Shown in pieces: positions 1 through 7,139 of a stretch of 13,085 nucleotides of DNA. Position 1 is the stretch's first letter. Every line of letters begins with the position of its first letter. The stretch spans positions 1 to 13,085 of the forward strand of contig DAHWBL010000099.1 in NCBI GenBank assembly GCA_027323595.1, read 5' to 3'. Source of the stretch: Acetobacteraceae bacterium (GTDB taxonomy: Bacteria > Pseudomonadota > Alphaproteobacteria > Acetobacterales > Acetobacteraceae). Under the pieces are notes generated by a model. The model saw only the letters and a list, made by a program, of their open reading frames with translations, was not told the origin of the DNA and did not search any database. The translations under genes were made by a program, and so were the position numbers.

Positions 1-1
1 G

Positions 2-940
2 CGGGTCGCCGCGATCACGCCGCTGACCCCGCGCATCCGCATGTTCGAGCTGGTCGCCGCTGATGGCGGCGCGCTGCCGGGGTTTGCCGCCGGCGCGCAT
101 ATCGATGTCGAAATTCCCGGTGTCGAGGGACGCTCCTACTCGCTGCTCAATCCGCCGGGCGGCGAGGCCTGGCGCATCGCGGTACTGCGCGAGCAGGCCG
201 GGCGTGGTGGCTCGGCGTTCATGCATGACCGGGTCGGCGTGGGCGACGTGCTGCGCGCGAGCGGGCCGGAAAATCATTTTGCCCTGTCCGCGCAGGCGGA
301 TCTGCATCTGCTGATCGCCGGGGGCATCGGCATCACGCCGATCCTGGCGATGGCCGACGAACTGGCCGGGCGCGGCGCGGAATTCATCCTGCATTACTGC
401 GCGCGCAGCCGCGACGAGGCCGCCTTCGCCGACGCGCTCACCGCGCGCGCCGGCGGTCGGCTGCATCTGCATCTGGATGGCGGCGATCCCGCGCGCGGCC
501 TGGACATCGCTGCCCTGCTCAACAACAAACCGGCGGGCGGGCATGTCTATGTGTGCGGTCCGCGCGGCATGATCAAGGCGGTGCGCGAGGCGACGTCGCA
601 TTGGCCGGTCGGCACCGTGCATTGGGAGGCGTTCGCCGGCAACGATGCCGACACCGCGCCGCGCAACACCGACACCGCGTTCGAGATCGAGCTGGCGAAA
701 TCCGGCCAGGTGCTGAGCGTGCCGGCGGACAAGAAGATCCTGGACGTGCTGCGCGATGCCGGCATCAAGGTGAAGACGCTGTGCCGCGACGGCGTGTGCG
801 GCACCTGCAAGACGCGCTATCTGGGCGGCGCGGTGGATCATCGCGACGAGGTGCTGACGGTGGCCGAGCAGGGCAAGTTCCTGCAGGTCTGCGTGTCGCG
901 CGGCCGGCCCGAGGCGGGGCGGCTGATTCTGGATCTTTGA
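2..940 (+). CDS. PDR/VanB-type oxidoreductase (ferredoxin-NAD(P)H reductase with C-terminal 2Fe-2S domain), 5' truncated
   Basis: Electron-transfer component of the phthalate dioxygenase reductase/VanB family, which passes electrons from NAD(P)H through flavin and a plant-type 2Fe-2S cluster to a partner oxygenase. The frame is open from base 2, and codons before the first ATG (base 41) already read like the family N-terminus (VAAITPLTPRIR), so the gene starts upstream and 312 residues are visible. Order of parts: flavin-binding barrel with RSYSL (from base 131); nucleotide-binding domain with GGIGITP (near 320) and YVCGPRGM (near 548); ferredoxin domain with Cys codons at 782, 797, 806 and 890 in the CX4CX2C...C pattern, complete for a cluster. 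The stop lies 14 bp before the next gene, so it heads or sits inside an operon with the VOC genes. No oxygenase subunit is in the window; it is presumably upstream. Family call is firm, partner unknown. Confidence 0.93.
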   Translation, partial: RVAAITPLTPRIRMFELVAADGGALPGFAAGAHIDVEIPGVEGRSYSLLNPPGGEAWRIAVLREQAGRGGSAFMHDRVGVGDVLRASGPENHFALSAQADLHLLIAGGIGITPILAMADELAGRGAEFILHYCARSRDEAAFADALTARAGGRLHLHLDGGDPARGLDIAALLNNKPAGGHVYVCGPRGMIKAVREATSHWPVGTVHWEAFAGNDADTAPRNTDTAFEIELAKSGQVLSVPADKKILDVLRDAGIKVKTLCRDGVCGTCKTRYLGGAVDHRDEVLTVAEQGKFLQVCVSRGRPEAGRLILDL

Positions 941-954
941 AGGGGGAGAGCGTC

Positions 955-1458
955 ATGTCGGAAACCTTGGCGAGGAAGCATCCCGGCGCGGTGTCGCAGG
1001 TGGCGCCACGCGCGATCCTGCGCGGCACCATGGTCGCCACCGATCTGGCGGCCACGCGGCGGATGCTGGAGGAGCTGATGGGGCTGGAGACGGTGCTGCG
1101 CGCGCCCGACCGGCTGCTGGTGCGCGAACGCGGGCACCGCGCGGGGGAAGCCAAACACGCTGATCCCTACTGGGTTCTTGAGGTGCGCCGGGTGGATGAG
1201 GTGGCGGTGCCGCAAGAAATGCTGAACCATTGGGGGGTGGAGCTGACCAGCCAGGCCGAGGTCGATCGCGCCTACGAGACCTGTGCCGCGCACGCCGAGC
1301 GGTTCGAGCTGGGGCGGGTGCAGAAGCCGCGCTTTCGCAACAATTCCTACGCCTTCTATTTCGTCGATCGCGACAGCAACTGGTGGGAAATGGAATATCG
1401 CGAGCCCGATCTGGTCTACACCGCGCTGCGGGCGCGCGGCGACGCGGTTGAGGATTGA
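955..1458 (+). CDS. VOC-superfamily protein 1 (glyoxalase/extradiol dioxygenase fold)
   Basis: 167-residue protein of the vicinal oxygen chelate fold, built of two beta-alpha-beta3 modules (about residues 19-85 and 90-150). The start is the ATG after a strong GGGGGAG Shine-Dalgarno at 942-948. The second module has His92 in the strand LNHWGVEL and Glu145 in NWWEME, matching the second and third metal ligands of VOC enzymes. At the first ligand position, where VOC enzymes usually have His, this protein has Arg23 (ILRGTMVAT). It is clearly paralogous to the next gene: LEELMGLE versus LEEFLGLD, an NH..EL strand followed by AEVD, and a closing ARGD tail. It could be an extradiol-type dioxygenase, an isomerase or a non-catalytic half of a heterodimer. 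The reaction is unknown; its position behind a VanB-type reductase suggests aromatic catabolism. Confidence 0.88.
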   Translation: MSETLARKHPGAVSQVAPRAILRGTMVATDLAATRRMLEELMGLETVLRAPDRLLVRERGHRAGEAKHADPYWVLEVRRVDEVAVPQEMLNHWGVELTSQAEVDRAYETCAAHAERFELGRVQKPRFRNNSYAFYFVDRDSNWWEMEYREPDLVYTALRARGDAVED

Positions 1459-1466
1459 GGGGAAAC

Positions 1467-1910
1467 ATGATGGCCAGCACAGCACCGTTGATCAGCCCGC
1501 ATCTGCTCTCGCACGGCACCATCGAATGCGAGAACATCGCGGGCACACGCGCGTTTTTGGAGGAATTTCTCGGCCTGGACGTGATCCGTCCGCTGCCCGA
1601 GGCGCAATATATGTGGAAGGGCGGGCCGTGGACCGTGGTCTGCGTGCGGGTGGATGGCGACGCCAAGGAGCAGAGCCCTGACAACCATTTCGAACTCGCG
1701 CTCGCCACCGCCGCGGAGGTGGACGCGGCCCACGCGCGCGCCCAGGCGCTGGCCGACACATACGCCATCCGCGAGATCCGCCCGCTGGTCGATGAGGACG
1801 GGCTGCGCAGCTTCATGCTGCTCGACATGAACAAGGTGTGGTGGAAATTTTCCAATGTCAGCCAGGAATATTTCGACGCGGCCTTCGCCCGCGGCGATGT
1901 CGCCGCCTGA
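1467..1910 (+). CDS. VOC-superfamily protein 2 (paralogue of the preceding gene)
   Basis: 147-residue VOC-fold protein starting 8 bp after the previous stop. The ATG at 1467 follows a GAGGGG ribosome site; a TTG at 1455 overlapping the previous stop is a less likely start, and ATG 1470 is also possible. His16 (SHGTIE) fits the first metal ligand and His74 (DNHFELAL) the second. The third position, normally Glu, is Lys127 (VWWKFSN). The protein therefore lacks the ligand that its upstream paralogue keeps, and keeps the one the paralogue lost. Trp-Trp before the third position is shared by both. The last 14 bases overlap the start of the binding-protein gene, indicating coupled translation. The substrate is unknown; a heterodimer with the 955-1458 product is inferred. 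Confidence 0.86.
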   Translation: MMASTAPLISPHLLSHGTIECENIAGTRAFLEEFLGLDVIRPLPEAQYMWKGGPWTVVCVRVDGDAKEQSPDNHFELALATAAEVDAAHARAQALADTYAIREIRPLVDEDGLRSFMLLDMNKVWWKFSNVSQEYFDAAFARGDVAA

Positions 1911-2838
1911 GCCAACCCGCCGCGCCGCACTGACACGGCGCGGCCTGGTCGGGGGGCTGGCCGCGCTGCCGATGGTGGCGCGCGCGGCGCAGGCGACCAA
2001 GATCGGCATCGGCTTTCCGGTCTCCGATGATTTCGTGCCCGCCATGGTGGCGCGCGATCTGGGGCTGTTCGCCGCGCAGGGGGTGGATGTCGCCATCACC
2101 ATCGTGCCGCTGATTTCCAACATCCCCGCCGCCCTGCTGTCCGCCAGCCTGCAGATCGGCGCGACCACCGGCCCCACCTTGTTGCAGGCCCGCGAGAACG
2201 GGCTCGATCTGGTGGCGGTGTGCGGCATGTCGCATCTGACGCCCGACCACCAACTGGTGAGCCTGGTGGTCGGCAAGAAATCGGGCATCGGCAAACCTGC
2301 TGATCTGGTCGGCAAGAAAATCGCCGTTCCGGGCCTGAACTCGCTGCTCGATCTGCTGCTGCGGCGCTGGATGGTCGATCACGGCGTGGACCCCAGCAAG
2401 GTGATCCTGATCGAGGCGACGTTCCCCTCGATGGCGGATTTGCTGCGCACCGGGCAGGTGGACGGGGCGATCATGAAGGAGCCCTCGCGCAGCTCGGCGC
2501 TGAATTCGGGTGCCGGAACCAGGTTCGTCGATTACCCGGTGCAGGTGCGCCCTGATGTGCTCAACACTTTCTGGATCGCCGAGCGCGGCTGGGCGATCGC
2601 GCATCCGGACGCGGTGCGCGGGTTTCGCGCCGGGATCGAGGCAGGCATCACCGCCTATGAAAAAGACCCGGCCGGCGGACGGGCGATCGAGCAGCGCTAT
2701 TTCAAGGCGCCCGAAGGCATGATGCCGCATTTCTCCACCCACATGACGCCGGACGATCTGGCGTTCATGCAGGAGATATCAATACAGTTCGGGTTGCTGG
2801 ACCATCGCGCCGATCCGGCGGGGATGATTTTGCCGTAA
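1897..2838 (+). CDS. ABC-type substrate-binding protein, NMT1/TauA/SsuA-like, with probable Tat signal
   Basis: 313-residue periplasmic binding protein of the NitT/TauT (NMT1/THI5-like) group, which captures small ligands such as sulfonates, nitrate or pyrimidine and aromatic compounds. The N-terminus has two Arg-Arg pairs (residues 8-9, 14-15), a TRRGLV context, a hydrophobic stretch and an Ala-rich cleavage zone near residue 28-31, so Tat export is likely. This supports the ATG at 1897 rather than the in-frame ATG at 1855, which would bury the signal. The 14-nt overlap with the VOC gene and lack of a clear Shine-Dalgarno suggest translational coupling. Family marks include DLGLFAAQGVDV, a GLDLVAV strand, ADLVGKKIAVPG and the RTGQVDGAIMKEPS hinge segment. 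No permease or ATPase gene accompanies it. It is a paralogue of the 8913-9836 product. Ligand unknown. Confidence 0.9.
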   Translation: MSPPEPTRRAALTRRGLVGGLAALPMVARAAQATKIGIGFPVSDDFVPAMVARDLGLFAAQGVDVAITIVPLISNIPAALLSASLQIGATTGPTLLQARENGLDLVAVCGMSHLTPDHQLVSLVVGKKSGIGKPADLVGKKIAVPGLNSLLDLLLRRWMVDHGVDPSKVILIEATFPSMADLLRTGQVDGAIMKEPSRSSALNSGAGTRFVDYPVQVRPDVLNTFWIAERGWAIAHPDAVRGFRAGIEAGITAYEKDPAGGRAIEQRYFKAPEGMMPHFSTHMTPDDLAFMQEISIQFGLLDHRADPAGMILP

Positions 2839-2843
2839 GGCGC

Positions 2844-2887
2844 GCGCCCCCACCCCGGCTTTTCCGCTGTGGCGCCCCCACCCCGGC
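2844..2887. repeat. Two copies of a 16-bp C-rich direct repeat
   Basis: The sequence GCGCCCCCACCCCGGC occurs at 2844-2859 and again, identical, at 2872-2887, offset by 28 bp. It lies between the convergent binding-protein and MFS genes and runs into the hairpin at 2887-2907. C-rich arrays of this kind are common dispersed intergenic repeats in GC-rich alphaproteobacteria; that assignment is inference. Confidence 0.6.
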
Positions 2888-2907
2888 CCTCCCCACCAGG
2901 GGGAGGG
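2887..2907. terminator. GC hairpin between convergent genes, probable bidirectional terminator
   Basis: CCCTCCCC (2887-2894) pairs perfectly with GGGGAGGG (2900-2907) across a 5-nt loop. The hairpin lies between the plus-strand stop at 2838 and the minus-strand stop at 2921. On the plus strand it is followed by a moderately T-rich stretch (TTGTTGGTTTATTC), not a clean T tract. It may end transcripts from both sides, or be the hairpin part of a dispersed repeat. Confidence 0.5.
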
Positions 2908-2920
2908 GGAGGTTGTTGGT

Positions 2921-4126
2921 TTATTCTTGCATGCTTGCCAGGCGCAGCGACAATCCAAAGCCGGTGAGCGCGAGGCCGAGCACGTAGGCGATCACGCCAG
3001 GCCAGCCCCAGCCGCTCCAGAACAGGCCGCCGACCCAGCCGAGCAGGCTCGATCCGGCGTAATAGCCGAGCAGATAAAGTGCCGATGCCGCCCCCTTCGC
3101 GCTGCCCGCGCGACGGCCCACCCAACTGCTGAGCAGCGAGTGCGCGGCGAAAAATCCGAAGGTGAGAACAGCGATCCCGAGCACCACCAGCAGCAGCGGC
3201 GCGGTAATGGTGAGTGCGGCACCAGCGAACATGATGCCGATGCAGACCGGCAGCAGCACCTGTCGCGGCAGCCGGTTGGTCAGCAGCCCGGCGAGCGCGG
3301 AGCCGGCCATGCCGAGCAGATACAGCGAAAAAATGGCGCCGACCGCCGCCTGGCTGAGGCTGTAGGGAGGTGCCAGCAGGCGAAAGCCGGCATAGTTGTA
3401 GACCGACACGAAGCCGCCCATCAGCACGAAGCCGCCGAGATAGATCAGCCGCAATCCAGGGTCGCGCAGCGGGCCGAGGAACTGCCCCGGCAGGCTCGCC
3501 AGATGCAGCGGCCGACGGTGGAAATGCCGCGAGGCCGGCAGCATGCGGGCCGCGATGACGGCGCAGATGAGCGCGAAGATGCCTGTGGCGATCAGCGAAA
3601 ATCGCCAGGAGACAAGGTCCGCCAGAATCCCGGTGAACAGCCGGCCGGACATGCCGCCCATGGCATTGCCGCTGATATACAGCCCCATCGCCACGCCGAT
3701 CGCGCTTGGGTCCATCTCCTCGGCGACATAGGCCATGGCCACCGCGGTAACCCCGGAGAGCACCACGCCCTGCAACGCGCGGATGACAAGAAGGCTGTTC
3801 CAGTCTGGCAAAAATCCGGACAGGATGGTCAGGAACGCGCAGATGAACAACGCGGTGAGCAGCAGCACCCGCCGGCCGAGCGCGTCCGACAGCGGCCCCG
3901 CGATCAGCATGGCCGGTGCCAGCGTGCCGGTGGCGACCGACAATGACAGGCTGCTGACGGCGGCCGACACGCCGAAATCGCGCGCCAGCAGCGGCAGCAG
4001 CGGCTGTGTGCAGTAGAGCACCGCGAAGGTGGAAAATCCGGCGGCCAGAAGTGCGAGAACGGTGGCGCGGAATCGCGGGGTTCCGCGCAGGATATAGGAC
4101 GTGTCGGGCTGGGTCATGCCGGTCAT
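2921..4126 (-). CDS. MFS transporter, YnfM-like 12-TM efflux family
   Basis: 401-residue major facilitator superfamily permease of the inner membrane. Regularly spaced hydrophobic helices fill residues 18-395, consistent with 12 segments. The loop between helices 2 and 3 carries the MFS signature GPLSDALGRR (residues 77-86). An opening of FAVLYCTQPLLPLLA followed by a short loop and SLSVATGTLAPAM resembles the YnfM/arabinose-efflux-like branch. The start ATG at 4126 has no strong Shine-Dalgarno (a second ATG lies at 4117), but it follows the VOC stop by 36 bp, so the two minus-strand genes probably share a transcript. It likely exports a small organic compound or drug, or imports the cluster's substrate. 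Family is firm, substrate and direction unknown. Confidence 0.92.
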   Translation of the reverse strand: MTGMTQPDTSYILRGTPRFRATVLALLAAGFSTFAVLYCTQPLLPLLARDFGVSAAVSSLSLSVATGTLAPAMLIAGPLSDALGRRVLLLTALFICAFLTILSGFLPDWNSLLVIRALQGVVLSGVTAVAMAYVAEEMDPSAIGVAMGLYISGNAMGGMSGRLFTGILADLVSWRFSLIATGIFALICAVIAARMLPASRHFHRRPLHLASLPGQFLGPLRDPGLRLIYLGGFVLMGGFVSVYNYAGFRLLAPPYSLSQAAVGAIFSLYLLGMAGSALAGLLTNRLPRQVLLPVCIGIMFAGAALTITAPLLLVVLGIAVLTFGFFAAHSLLSSWVGRRAGSAKGAASALYLLGYYAGSSLLGWVGGLFWSGWGWPGVIAYVLGLALTGFGLSLRLASMQE

Positions 4127-4162
4127 GGGCGAAAGGTGGAGCGCGGCATGCGGCCGGCGGGG

Positions 4163-4594
4163 CTATCCGGCCGAGGGCGGCTCGACCGGCTCCGCACCTT
4201 CCCACAGGTGGCTCGTGATGTCGAACACCTCGCCATCGGGGCCACGGAATTTCAGCTCCGCGTGGCTGCCCGGCGGCGGTTCATAGGGCACGGTGGGCAC
4301 CCCGGCGGCGGCGAGGCGGTCGGCCCAGGCGGCGGCGTCGTCCACCATCAGGCCGAAATGATGCAGCCCGACATAGTCGAGACCCTTGCCGAGCTGGTCC
4401 TCGCTGAATTTGAGGATGGCGATGTTGAGCGTGCCGTCGGTGAGGAACACGCCCGAGGGGCGCGGCGCCTCGGCCGCGGGGTCGTCGGGGATGGCAAAGC
4501 GCGACAGCTCGCGCAGGCCGAACCATTTCTTGTAGAATTCGGCGGCGCGGCCGGGATGGTCGCTGGCCAGGGCGATGTGGCGGATCTTGTGCAT
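4163..4594 (-). CDS. VOC-superfamily protein 3 (glyoxalase-like)
   Basis: 143-residue VOC-fold protein. Module 1 opens with MHKIRHIALASDHPGRAAEF, giving His6 as first ligand. Module 2 has LHHFGLMVDD with His79 in the ligand register, and GPDGEVFDI, which places Asp125 where Glu is usual. The metal site is therefore plausible but has Asp as third ligand. The start follows a good AAAGGGGA ribosome site on the minus strand. It is more distant from the two VOC proteins at 955-1910 than those are from each other. It is first in a two-gene unit with the MFS transporter and divergent from the flavin monooxygenase at 4741, a layout seen for lyase or dioxygenase steps and for resistance genes. Reaction unknown. 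Confidence 0.88.
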   Translation of the reverse strand: MHKIRHIALASDHPGRAAEFYKKWFGLRELSRFAIPDDPAAEAPRPSGVFLTDGTLNIAILKFSEDQLGKGLDYVGLHHFGLMVDDAAAWADRLAAAGVPTVPYEPPPGSHAELKFRGPDGEVFDITSHLWEGAEPVEPPSAG

Positions 4595-4740
4595 CGCGGT
4601 CCCCTTTGTCGCGGGCGTCCATGGGCTGCCCGCAACGAGTGTCGACCCTGGCGAGGGGCTTGTGAAGGGGCGTGCCCGGCTAGGCGCGGCGGCCGGACTG
4701 CCGCATCATGCGCCGATCGACCCGACCAGGAGAGCCCGCC
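4595..4740. promoter_or_regulatory. Divergent intergenic region between VOC-3/MFS and flavin monooxygenase
   Basis: This 146-bp gap must hold promoters for both directions. The only dyad I see is GCGGGC (4611-4616) with GCCCGC (4628-4633), 11 nt apart, weak evidence in such GC-rich DNA. No convincing -35/-10 pair could be picked out. The AGGAG at 4728-4732 belongs to the plus-strand gene. Confidence 0.35.
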
Positions 4741-5916
4741 ATGTCCACCACACCGATTCGCGTCGCCATCGTCGGCGGCGGCCTGGGCGGATTGTCCGCC
4801 GCCATCGCGCTGTTGCAGCAGAACATCGAGGTGACGGTGTTCGAGCAGGCCGACAGCCTGGGCGAGGTCGGCGCGGGGGTGTTCATCTATCCCAACAGCC
4901 TGCGCATGCTGGAGCGCGCGGGGCTGGGCGAGGCGCTGGCCGCGGTGGGCGCGAAGGTTGGCCCCGGCTCGGAATATTACCGCATGGACGGCTCGGTGGT
5001 CGGCAATGTGGTGACCGCGGATTCTTCAGGCTGGAACGGCATGTATGGCATGCACCGCGCCGATCTGCTGGGCGTGTTCGCCGCCCGGGTGCCGCAGGGC
5101 CGGGTGCGCACCGGCCATCGCTGCGTCGGCTTCGCGCAAGACGAGCGGACCGCCACGGTGCATTTCGCCAACGGCGCGCGCTTCGAGGCGGACCTGGTGA
5201 TCGCGGCGGACGGCATCCATTCCAGCCTGCAAAAATACGTGGTGGAGCCTTCGCCGCCGATCTATTCGGGGTTTCGCGCCTATCGCGGGCTGCTGGCGAT
5301 GTCGGACCTGCCGGGCTGGCGGGAGCGCGCGCACCAGGTGTGGATGGGCGACGGCAAGCATTTCATGGTGTTTCCGGTGCGTCGCGGCGAGCTGGTGAAT
5401 TATGTCGGTTTCGTTCCGACCAAGAGCCAGACGATCGAATCCTGGTCAGCGATCGGCGATCGTGACGAACTTGCCGCGTCTTATGCCGGCTGGGACCCGC
5501 GCCTCACCGCGCTGTTGTCAAAAGTGCGCAATTGCTTCTGGTGGGGCCTGTATGACCGCAAGCCGCTCGCCAACTGGTCCAACGGGCGGCTGCTGCTGCT
5601 GGGTGACGCGGCGCATCCGATGCTGCCGCATCTGGGCCAGGGCGCGAACCAGGCGATCGAGGATGGCTTCGCGCTGGCGATTTTCCTGGCCCGGCGCGAC
5701 GCGGCGGAAATTCCCACGATCCTGCCCCGCTATCAGGCTTTTCGCAGCGCGCGCACCGACATCGTGCAGGCCGAGGCGCGCCGGAACGGCCAGCGCTACA
5801 ACTCGCAATATGAAAGCCTGGAGCAGCGCGACCGCGAGGTGGCGAACGCGGCCGAGCTGCGCGCATGGTTCTATGATTACGACGTCGGCGCCGCGGCGAC
5901 CCTCGCCGCGGCGTGA
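4741..5916 (+). CDS. FAD-dependent aromatic monooxygenase (salicylate hydroxylase/6-hydroxynicotinate 3-monooxygenase-like)
   Basis: 391-residue single-component class A flavin monooxygenase, the usual size for this family. The Rossmann motif GGGLGG is at residues 12-17, with Glu35 ending strand 2 to hold the FAD ribose. The DG motif (AADGIHS) has Asp157-Gly158. The GD motif (LLGDAAHPMLPHLGQGANQAIED) has Gly288-Asp289. The segment YSGFRAYRGL and the late LRAWFYDYDV resemble salicylate and 6-hydroxynicotinate hydroxylases, so an aromatic or heteroaromatic acid hydroxylation, possibly decarboxylating, is likely. AGGAG at 4728-4732, 8 nt upstream, fixes the start at 4741 rather than ATG 4708. 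It stands alone on the plus strand, ending 7 bp from the convergent MetE-like gene. The exact substrate cannot be assigned. Confidence 0.92.
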   Translation: MSTTPIRVAIVGGGLGGLSAAIALLQQNIEVTVFEQADSLGEVGAGVFIYPNSLRMLERAGLGEALAAVGAKVGPGSEYYRMDGSVVGNVVTADSSGWNGMYGMHRADLLGVFAARVPQGRVRTGHRCVGFAQDERTATVHFANGARFEADLVIAADGIHSSLQKYVVEPSPPIYSGFRAYRGLLAMSDLPGWRERAHQVWMGDGKHFMVFPVRRGELVNYVGFVPTKSQTIESWSAIGDRDELAASYAGWDPRLTALLSKVRNCFWWGLYDRKPLANWSNGRLLLLGDAAHPMLPHLGQGANQAIEDGFALAIFLARRDAAEIPTILPRYQAFRSARTDIVQAEARRNGQRYNSQYESLEQRDREVANAAELRAWFYDYDVGAAATLAAA

Positions 5917-5923
5917 GACGTTG

Positions 5924-7093
5924 CTATTTCCATAGCTCCTGGCTGGCGATTTTCGCACCCTCGGCCATCGCTTCGAGCTTCGCCCACATGATCGAGGGGT
6001 GCACGCGCTGATAGAACGGCCCCTGCGCGAAGCCGCAATCGGTGCCCGCGATCACCCGCTCGCGCCCGACCAGCCTTGCCAGCCGGGTGATGCGTTCGGC
6101 GACCAGCTCGGGATGTTCGACAACGTTGGTGGCGTGGCTGATGACGCCGGGGATCAGAATTTTTCCTTCCGGCAGCTTCACGTCTTTCCAGATCTGCCAT
6201 TCATGTTCGTGGCGCGGGTTGGCCATTTCGAGCACATAGGCGCCGGCGTTGGCGGTGAGGATGAGGTCGATGATCTTGCGCATCGGCACGTCGGTGGTGT
6301 GCGGGCCCGGCCAGCTTCCCCAGCAGACATGATAGCGCACCTGCGCGGGCGGAATGCCCTTCAGCGCGTGGTTGATCACCTCCATCTGGCGCGCGACCCA
6401 GCGATGATACTCCTCGAAACTTCCAGGCGGCACCATGCGATCATAGGTGACGGCGGCACGCGCATCGTCGAGCTGAACGACCAGGCCGGCATCGGTGATG
6501 GCCTTGTATTCGTGGTGCATGGCATCCGCGATGGCGGCCAGCATGTCGTCGTCGTTCTGATAGAAAACATTGCGCCGATCAGGGATCACGCTGGCCGGGG
6601 CGGCCACGGGCAGAAAACCCTCGGTGGCGCCGGAGCCGGCGAGCGCGGCCTTGAGGTTGGCGATGTCGCGCTGCACCGCCGCCTGGCCGGTGTAGGTGAT
6701 GGGGCCGGTGCAGACCGCTTCCATCGTGGTGGCGACACCGTCTTTTTCATCCAGCTCGGCGTAGAACTCGGCGAAGCGGGTGCGGTCCGCGCCACGGTTG
6801 AAGGGGTTGGCGTCGCGTGACTGGATGGGTTTGCGCTCAAAGCCGCTGAGCCGTTCCAGCGCGTATTGCGACCAGCTGATCGCCTTGCCGAACTCGCCGT
6901 CGCTGACGACATCCACACCGGCGGCGACCTGCTGGGCGACGATTTTGGCAACCGCGGCGCTGAGCTGGCCTTGATAGATGGCTTCGTCGGGCTGCTCGCC
7001 GTTGGCGCGGGCGCGCAGGAAGGCGCGGACCTCGGGCGGGCGGATCAGGCTGCCGACATGGGTGGTAAGGATGCGGTCGGTGCTGCGGTGCAT
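5924..7093 (-). CDS. Short MetE-like (cobalamin-independent methionine synthase II family) zinc protein
   Basis: 389-residue protein matching only the catalytic C-terminal barrel of MetE, which is about twice as long. The N-terminus LTTHVGSLIRP and VVSDGEFGK are typical. The zinc ligands of MetE are all present in order: His255 and Cys257 (YHVCWGSW), Glu289 (VLEMANP), Cys353 (GTDCGFAQG). A thiol-activating zinc site is therefore expected. Relatives include methionine synthases and epoxyalkane:coenzyme M transferase; which reaction this one catalyses is unknown. A GGGAG site upstream supports ATG 7093; the frame is open further upstream but would run into the marR gene. It is the last gene of a unit with a flavin monooxygenase and marR (gap 46 bp), so a catabolic alkyl/methyl transfer is more likely than housekeeping methionine synthesis. 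The latter is inference. Confidence 0.88.
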   Translation of the reverse strand: MHRSTDRILTTHVGSLIRPPEVRAFLRARANGEQPDEAIYQGQLSAAVAKIVAQQVAAGVDVVSDGEFGKAISWSQYALERLSGFERKPIQSRDANPFNRGADRTRFAEFYAELDEKDGVATTMEAVCTGPITYTGQAAVQRDIANLKAALAGSGATEGFLPVAAPASVIPDRRNVFYQNDDDMLAAIADAMHHEYKAITDAGLVVQLDDARAAVTYDRMVPPGSFEEYHRWVARQMEVINHALKGIPPAQVRYHVCWGSWPGPHTTDVPMRKIIDLILTANAGAYVLEMANPRHEHEWQIWKDVKLPEGKILIPGVISHATNVVEHPELVAERITRLARLVGRERVIAGTDCGFAQGPFYQRVHPSIMWAKLEAMAEGAKIASQELWK

Positions 7094-7139
7094 GGCGTTT
7101 CTCCCGTTTATTGATGGGCGTGGCAGGCGTTTTTGAAAA

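Noticed and set aside
1855..1896. Earlier ATG for the first binding protein
   Set aside because: It would place the twin-arginine signal well inside the protein and give a 56-nt overlap with the VOC gene.
2697..4205. 502-residue open frame on the minus strand over the MFS gene
   Set aside because: It is an alternative frame of the MFS gene with Arg/Ala/His-rich low-complexity translation and no family motifs; GC-rich codon bias creates such frames.
4611..4633. Inverted repeat GCGGGC-N11-GCCCGC as an operator
   Set aside because: Six GC-only pairs are expected by chance in DNA this rich in GC, and no regulator gene adjoins it.
5924..7093. MesD-type short methionine synthase
   Set aside because: Known members of that group are associated with a dedicated partner gene (MesX); none is adjacent here and the operon context is oxygenase/MarR. 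Not excluded without phylogeny.
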